From Opitutia bacterium (lineage in GTDB: Bacteria; Verrucomicrobiota; Verrucomicrobiia; Opitutales; Opitutaceae), in the NCBI GenBank assembly GCA_025351035.1, contig JANXWT010000466.1:1-8450 (forward strand): a stretch of 8,450 nt of DNA, in the 5' to 3' direction. Every line of letters begins with the position of its first letter. Within the stretch, counting starts at the first letter, position 1. Below are positions 6,041 to 8,450 of this stretch, piece by piece. Position numbers and translations under genes: made by a program. Under the pieces are notes generated by a model that saw only the letters and a list, made by a program, of their open reading frames with translations, made no database searches and was not told the origin of the DNA.

Positions 6041-7414
6041 ATGATGAACTTCGTCCTTTCCCCTCGGGGCGCATGGCGCCCGGCATTATTCGCGCTCGGT
6101 CTGTTGGCGGCCACGGCTTTCGCCGAGACGGCACCCGTCGCGGCACCGACTGCGATTCTGATTCGCAACGCGCGCGTGTTCGACGGCCTAGGCGACGCGC
6201 TCACCGACGGACTCAGCGTGCTCGTGGTCGGCGACAAGATCGCGAAAATTTCCAAGGACCCGATCGTTCCACCCGAAGGCGCGGTGGTGATCGACGCCCA
6301 GGGCCGCACGCTGACCCCGGGTTTCATCGACGTGCACATGCACGCCTCGGCGTTTCTGCCCGGCTCCATCTCGGACCACGCCTCGCCGTGGCAGATGGGT
6401 GTCTACATGGCGAAGTCCCTTGAGGGATTTTTGCAGCGCGGCTTTACGACGGTGCGCGACGCCGGCGGCGCCGACGGCAGCATCGCCGACTTGATCGACA
6501 AGGGTTACATCGCCGGTCCGCGGCTTTTCCCCTCCGGACCCGCGCTTTCGCAGACGGGCGGACACGGCGACAACCGCGCGCCCTACTCGGCGCATCCGTA
6601 TTTCGGCCGTTCGCAGGAACTGGCGATGAGCCGCGGCCTCAGCTGGCTGGTCGACGGACCCGACGAAGTGCTGCGCGCGGCGCGCGAGAATCTCAAGAAC
6701 GGCGCCACGCAGATCAAAATCCTCGCCAGCGGCGGCGTGCTCTCGCAGTTCGATCCGTTGCACACCGTGCAGTTTACGCCCGAGGAAATCCGCGCGGCGG
6801 TCGCGGCGGCGTCGAACTGGGGCACCTACGTGATGGCGCACGCCTACAACGTGAAGTCCGTGAGGCAACTGCTTGATAACGGCGTGCTCCAGATCATGCA
6901 CGGCCACTTGCTTGACGAGGACACCATCAAGCTCGCCGCCGAGAAGGGTGCGGTCATCGAGTTCGAACTCGTCTGGCAGTGGAGCGACGAGGTGCACGGC
7001 AAGGCCAACGGTCTCTCCGACGTGAATCTCGCCAAACTGCACCAGATCAAGGCCGGCATGGCGGGCTACCTCGCGAATCTGAAAAAATACCACGTGCTCA
7101 CGGGCTTCGGCACCGACCTCGTCGGCAATCAGGAATTCCAGAACAAGGAGTTCACGCTGCGAGCCGAGTATTTCCCGCCGGCCGAGGTGCTGCGGCAAGC
7201 GACGAGCCAGGGCTATGCGATCATCAGCCTCTGCGGCCCGCTGAATAAATACGGCAAGTTCGGCACCATCGAGGAAGGCAACCAGGCCGACATCCTCCTG
7301 ATCAACGGCGACCCGCTCAAGGACATCTCCATCCTCGAGAAACCCGAGACAACCCTCGCGCTCATCATGAAGGACGGGAAAATTTTCAAGAACCTGACGG
7401 GCCGGGTTCAGTAA
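6041..7414 (+). CDS. Exported metal-dependent amidohydrolase (COG1228-like)
   Basis: Predicted secreted or periplasmic binuclear-metal hydrolase of the amidohydrolase superfamily, near the imidazolonepropionase/Xaa-Pro dipeptidase-like group; the substrate is unknown. From the ATG at 6041 it has 457 residues. A Sec signal peptide (1-28) has R9 and R13, a hydrophobic core and the likely cleavage AFA|ET. A small beta domain (IRNARVFDG at 41-49) leads to the metal motif GFIDVHMHA with H99 and H101. K226 in QIKILASGG is in the position where relatives have a carboxylated lysine bridging two metals. H267 (MAHAYN) and H287 (IMHGH) are the next ligands, and D359 in GFGTDLVG is the catalytic aspartate. 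The C terminus returns to the beta domain (NQADILLINGDPL). A second in-frame ATG at 6044 cannot be excluded. The upstream sequence in this frame overlaps glpX and is not coding. Confidence 0.9.
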   Translation: MMNFVLSPRGAWRPALFALGLLAATAFAETAPVAAPTAILIRNARVFDGLGDALTDGLSVLVVGDKIAKISKDPIVPPEGAVVIDAQGRTLTPGFIDVHMHASAFLPGSISDHASPWQMGVYMAKSLEGFLQRGFTTVRDAGGADGSIADLIDKGYIAGPRLFPSGPALSQTGGHGDNRAPYSAHPYFGRSQELAMSRGLSWLVDGPDEVLRAARENLKNGATQIKILASGGVLSQFDPLHTVQFTPEEIRAAVAAASNWGTYVMAHAYNVKSVRQLLDNGVLQIMHGHLLDEDTIKLAAEKGAVIEFELVWQWSDEVHGKANGLSDVNLAKLHQIKAGMAGYLANLKKYHVLTGFGTDLVGNQEFQNKEFTLRAEYFPPAEVLRQATSQGYAIISLCGPLNKYGKFGTIEEGNQADILLINGDPLKDISILEKPETTLALIMKDGKIFKNLTGRVQ

Positions 7415-7557
7415 GTGGGCGGAAGCGGCCGCGCCGCGAGCAAGCGGAACGGCAAGGGTCCTTGGCGCAAACATGGGCGCGTCCTGCGCGGAGTTGCCTT
7501 TTGCCGGGAGCTTGGCCTTGCTCGGAACGGGTCAAACATCGTCAGGTCACAAACATC

Positions 7558-8124
7558 ATGGTTCGTTCGATCACATTTTTCCGGACAGTTCTTGCCATTG
7601 GCGCGGGGAGCTGGGCCGCGGCCCTGCCGGCACAGGATTTGGGTGGGCTGCTGCAGCGTTCACCATTCGGGTCGGCGGTGCCGGGGCCGCCCGCGTCGGC
7701 GGAAGGCCCGCTGGAATTCCGCAGCGTGCTCCTCGACCAGGGCGAATATTTTTTCAGTGTTTTTCAGACGGCCACGCACACGGCGCTGTGGGTCGGCCTG
7801 AACGAGCCGGGGAATCCCTTCACCGTGCGCAGCTACGACGAGAAGACGGAGACCATGAAGGTGGACTTCCAAGGCCGGTCGCTGTCGCTCTCGTTGAAAC
7901 AGGCCAAGATCCAGGCCTTCGTGCAGCGGGCACCGGGCTCACCGCAGACGATGCCGGGTCAGGCCGGCGGGTCGCCCAATGCCGGGCCGGCGTCGCCTGC
8001 CGACGAGGCCGGACGCCTTGCGCGCATCGCCGAAGAAATCCGCCGCCGCCGCGCCTTGCGCCAGCAGGCCGTGCCCTCCAGTCAGCCCCCGAATCCCAAA
8101 ACCAACGCCAACAATATCCCATGA
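7558..8124 (+). CDS. Secreted protein upstream of gspG, possible GspC-HR-like domain
   Basis: I do not recognise this protein by name. With the ATG at 7558 it has 188 residues. A Sec-type signal peptide (about 1-25) ends LPA|QD. Residues 52-118 form a beta-rich block with LEFRSVLLDQGEYFFSVF, then WVGLNEPG and KVDFQGRSLSLSLKQ. The rhythm (self-repair strand, glycine turn, hydrophobic strand, GR-x-L-x-L) resembles the homology-region domain of GspC/PilP periplasmic proteins, which is inference without a search. Then comes a Pro/Gly/Ala-rich linker (about 125-150), an Arg-rich helix (153-170) and a Pro/Asn-rich tail. The stop codon overlaps the gspG start (ATGA), indicating translational coupling and a shared secretion job. 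An in-frame upstream start near 7462 would place the signal peptide inside the protein, so I rejected it. The 143-bp gap before it holds no gene I can support. Confidence 0.75.
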   Translation: MVRSITFFRTVLAIGAGSWAAALPAQDLGGLLQRSPFGSAVPGPPASAEGPLEFRSVLLDQGEYFFSVFQTATHTALWVGLNEPGNPFTVRSYDEKTETMKVDFQGRSLSLSLKQAKIQAFVQRAPGSPQTMPGQAGGSPNAGPASPADEAGRLARIAEEIRRRRALRQQAVPSSQPPNPKTNANNIP

Positions 8125-8450
8125 CCACCTCGCGCGCGTCCGCTTTCACGCTGTTGGAAATTCTCGTGGTGCTTGCCATCATCGGCCTGCTCGCGGGTCT
8201 CGCCATCAGCAACAGCGACAAGATTTTCGGCCACAGTCAGGAAGCCGTCGCGCGCATCTTTGTGCGCGATTCGCTCAAGACTTCGCTCGTGCGCTATCGC
8301 ATCGACCTCGGCGACTATCCCTCGACGGCCGAGGGCATGGCGGCGCTGCTCACGGCGCCAGCCAACAAGGCCGACCGCTGGCGCGGACCCTACATCGACA
8401 CGCCGGGCAGCAAGCTCCCCGTCGATCCGTGGGGCGAGCCCTACCAATAC
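8121..8450 (+). CDS. gspG: General secretion pathway protein G, major pseudopilin (partial)
   Basis: The first 110 residues of a type II secretion pseudopilin are present; the frame continues past the window. After a short basic leader (MTTSRASA) comes the type IV prepilin motif FTLLEILVVLAIIGLLAG, with Glu at mature position 5 and a hydrophobic helix for membrane insertion and fibre packing. The residue before the cleavage is A8, where most prepilins have Gly. The later segments DLGDYPSTAEGMAALLT, RWRGPYI and PVDPWGEPYQY are characteristic of GspG, including the aspartate-containing loop that binds calcium in characterised GspG proteins. It overlaps the preceding gene by 4 bp (ATGA) and has no separate ribosome site, so it is probably translationally coupled. 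It could belong to a T2SS or a related type IV filament locus; genes further right would settle this. Confidence 0.88.
   Translation, partial: MTTSRASAFTLLEILVVLAIIGLLAGLAISNSDKIFGHSQEAVARIFVRDSLKTSLVRYRIDLGDYPSTAEGMAALLTAPANKADRWRGPYIDTPGSKLPVDPWGEPYQY

Noticed and set aside
7415..7557. Possible promoter or small gene in the gap before the secreted protein
   Set aside because: I see no convincing -35/-10 pair and no ORF with a start and codon pattern worth calling; only a GCGGCCGC palindrome.

Overview
This GC-rich window carries genes only on the + strand and no stable RNA genes. The gene set is fatty acid synthesis genes fabG-acpP-fabF, an SLT lipoprotein, an MFS transporter, a class II fructose bisphosphatase, an exported amidohydrolase and the start of a type II secretion or pseudopilin locus. 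Together with the mostly Shine-Dalgarno-poor starts, it suggests Verrucomicrobiota, possibly an Opitutus-like lineage. That assignment is inference from gene style; the window has no taxonomic marker.

Layout. Positions 1-219 hold the C-terminal end of what looks like a REP-associated tyrosine transposase (RAYT). Its reading frame runs into a pair of inverted palindromes (207-267), a REPIN-like arrangement. About 170 bp with no recognisable gene follow. Then come fabG (441-1187), acpP (1225-1488), a strong intrinsic terminator (1501-1549) and fabF (1574-2824), which form a fatty acid elongation cluster: FabF condenses, FabG reduces, AcpP carries the chain. A small lytic-transglycosylase-like lipoprotein (2871-3395) follows closely.

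The gap at 3396-3596 holds a second, unrelated pair of near-perfect palindromes in inverted orientation, partly enclosed by an outer inverted repeat. An MFS transporter (3597-4853) comes next, separated by a GC-rich hairpin from a glpX-type fructose-1,6-bisphosphatase (4926-5999), and then an exported metal-dependent amidohydrolase (6041-7414).

The right end begins a secretion or pilus locus. A secreted 188-residue protein with a possible GspC-HR-like beta domain (7558-8124) overlaps by ATGA with a GspG-type major pseudopilin (8121 onward), which is cut by the window edge.

Most of the window is ordinary housekeeping. The less ordinary parts are the RAYT remnant with its hairpin pair, the second palindrome pair, the uncharacterised partner upstream of gspG, and small deviations in AcpP and GlpX.
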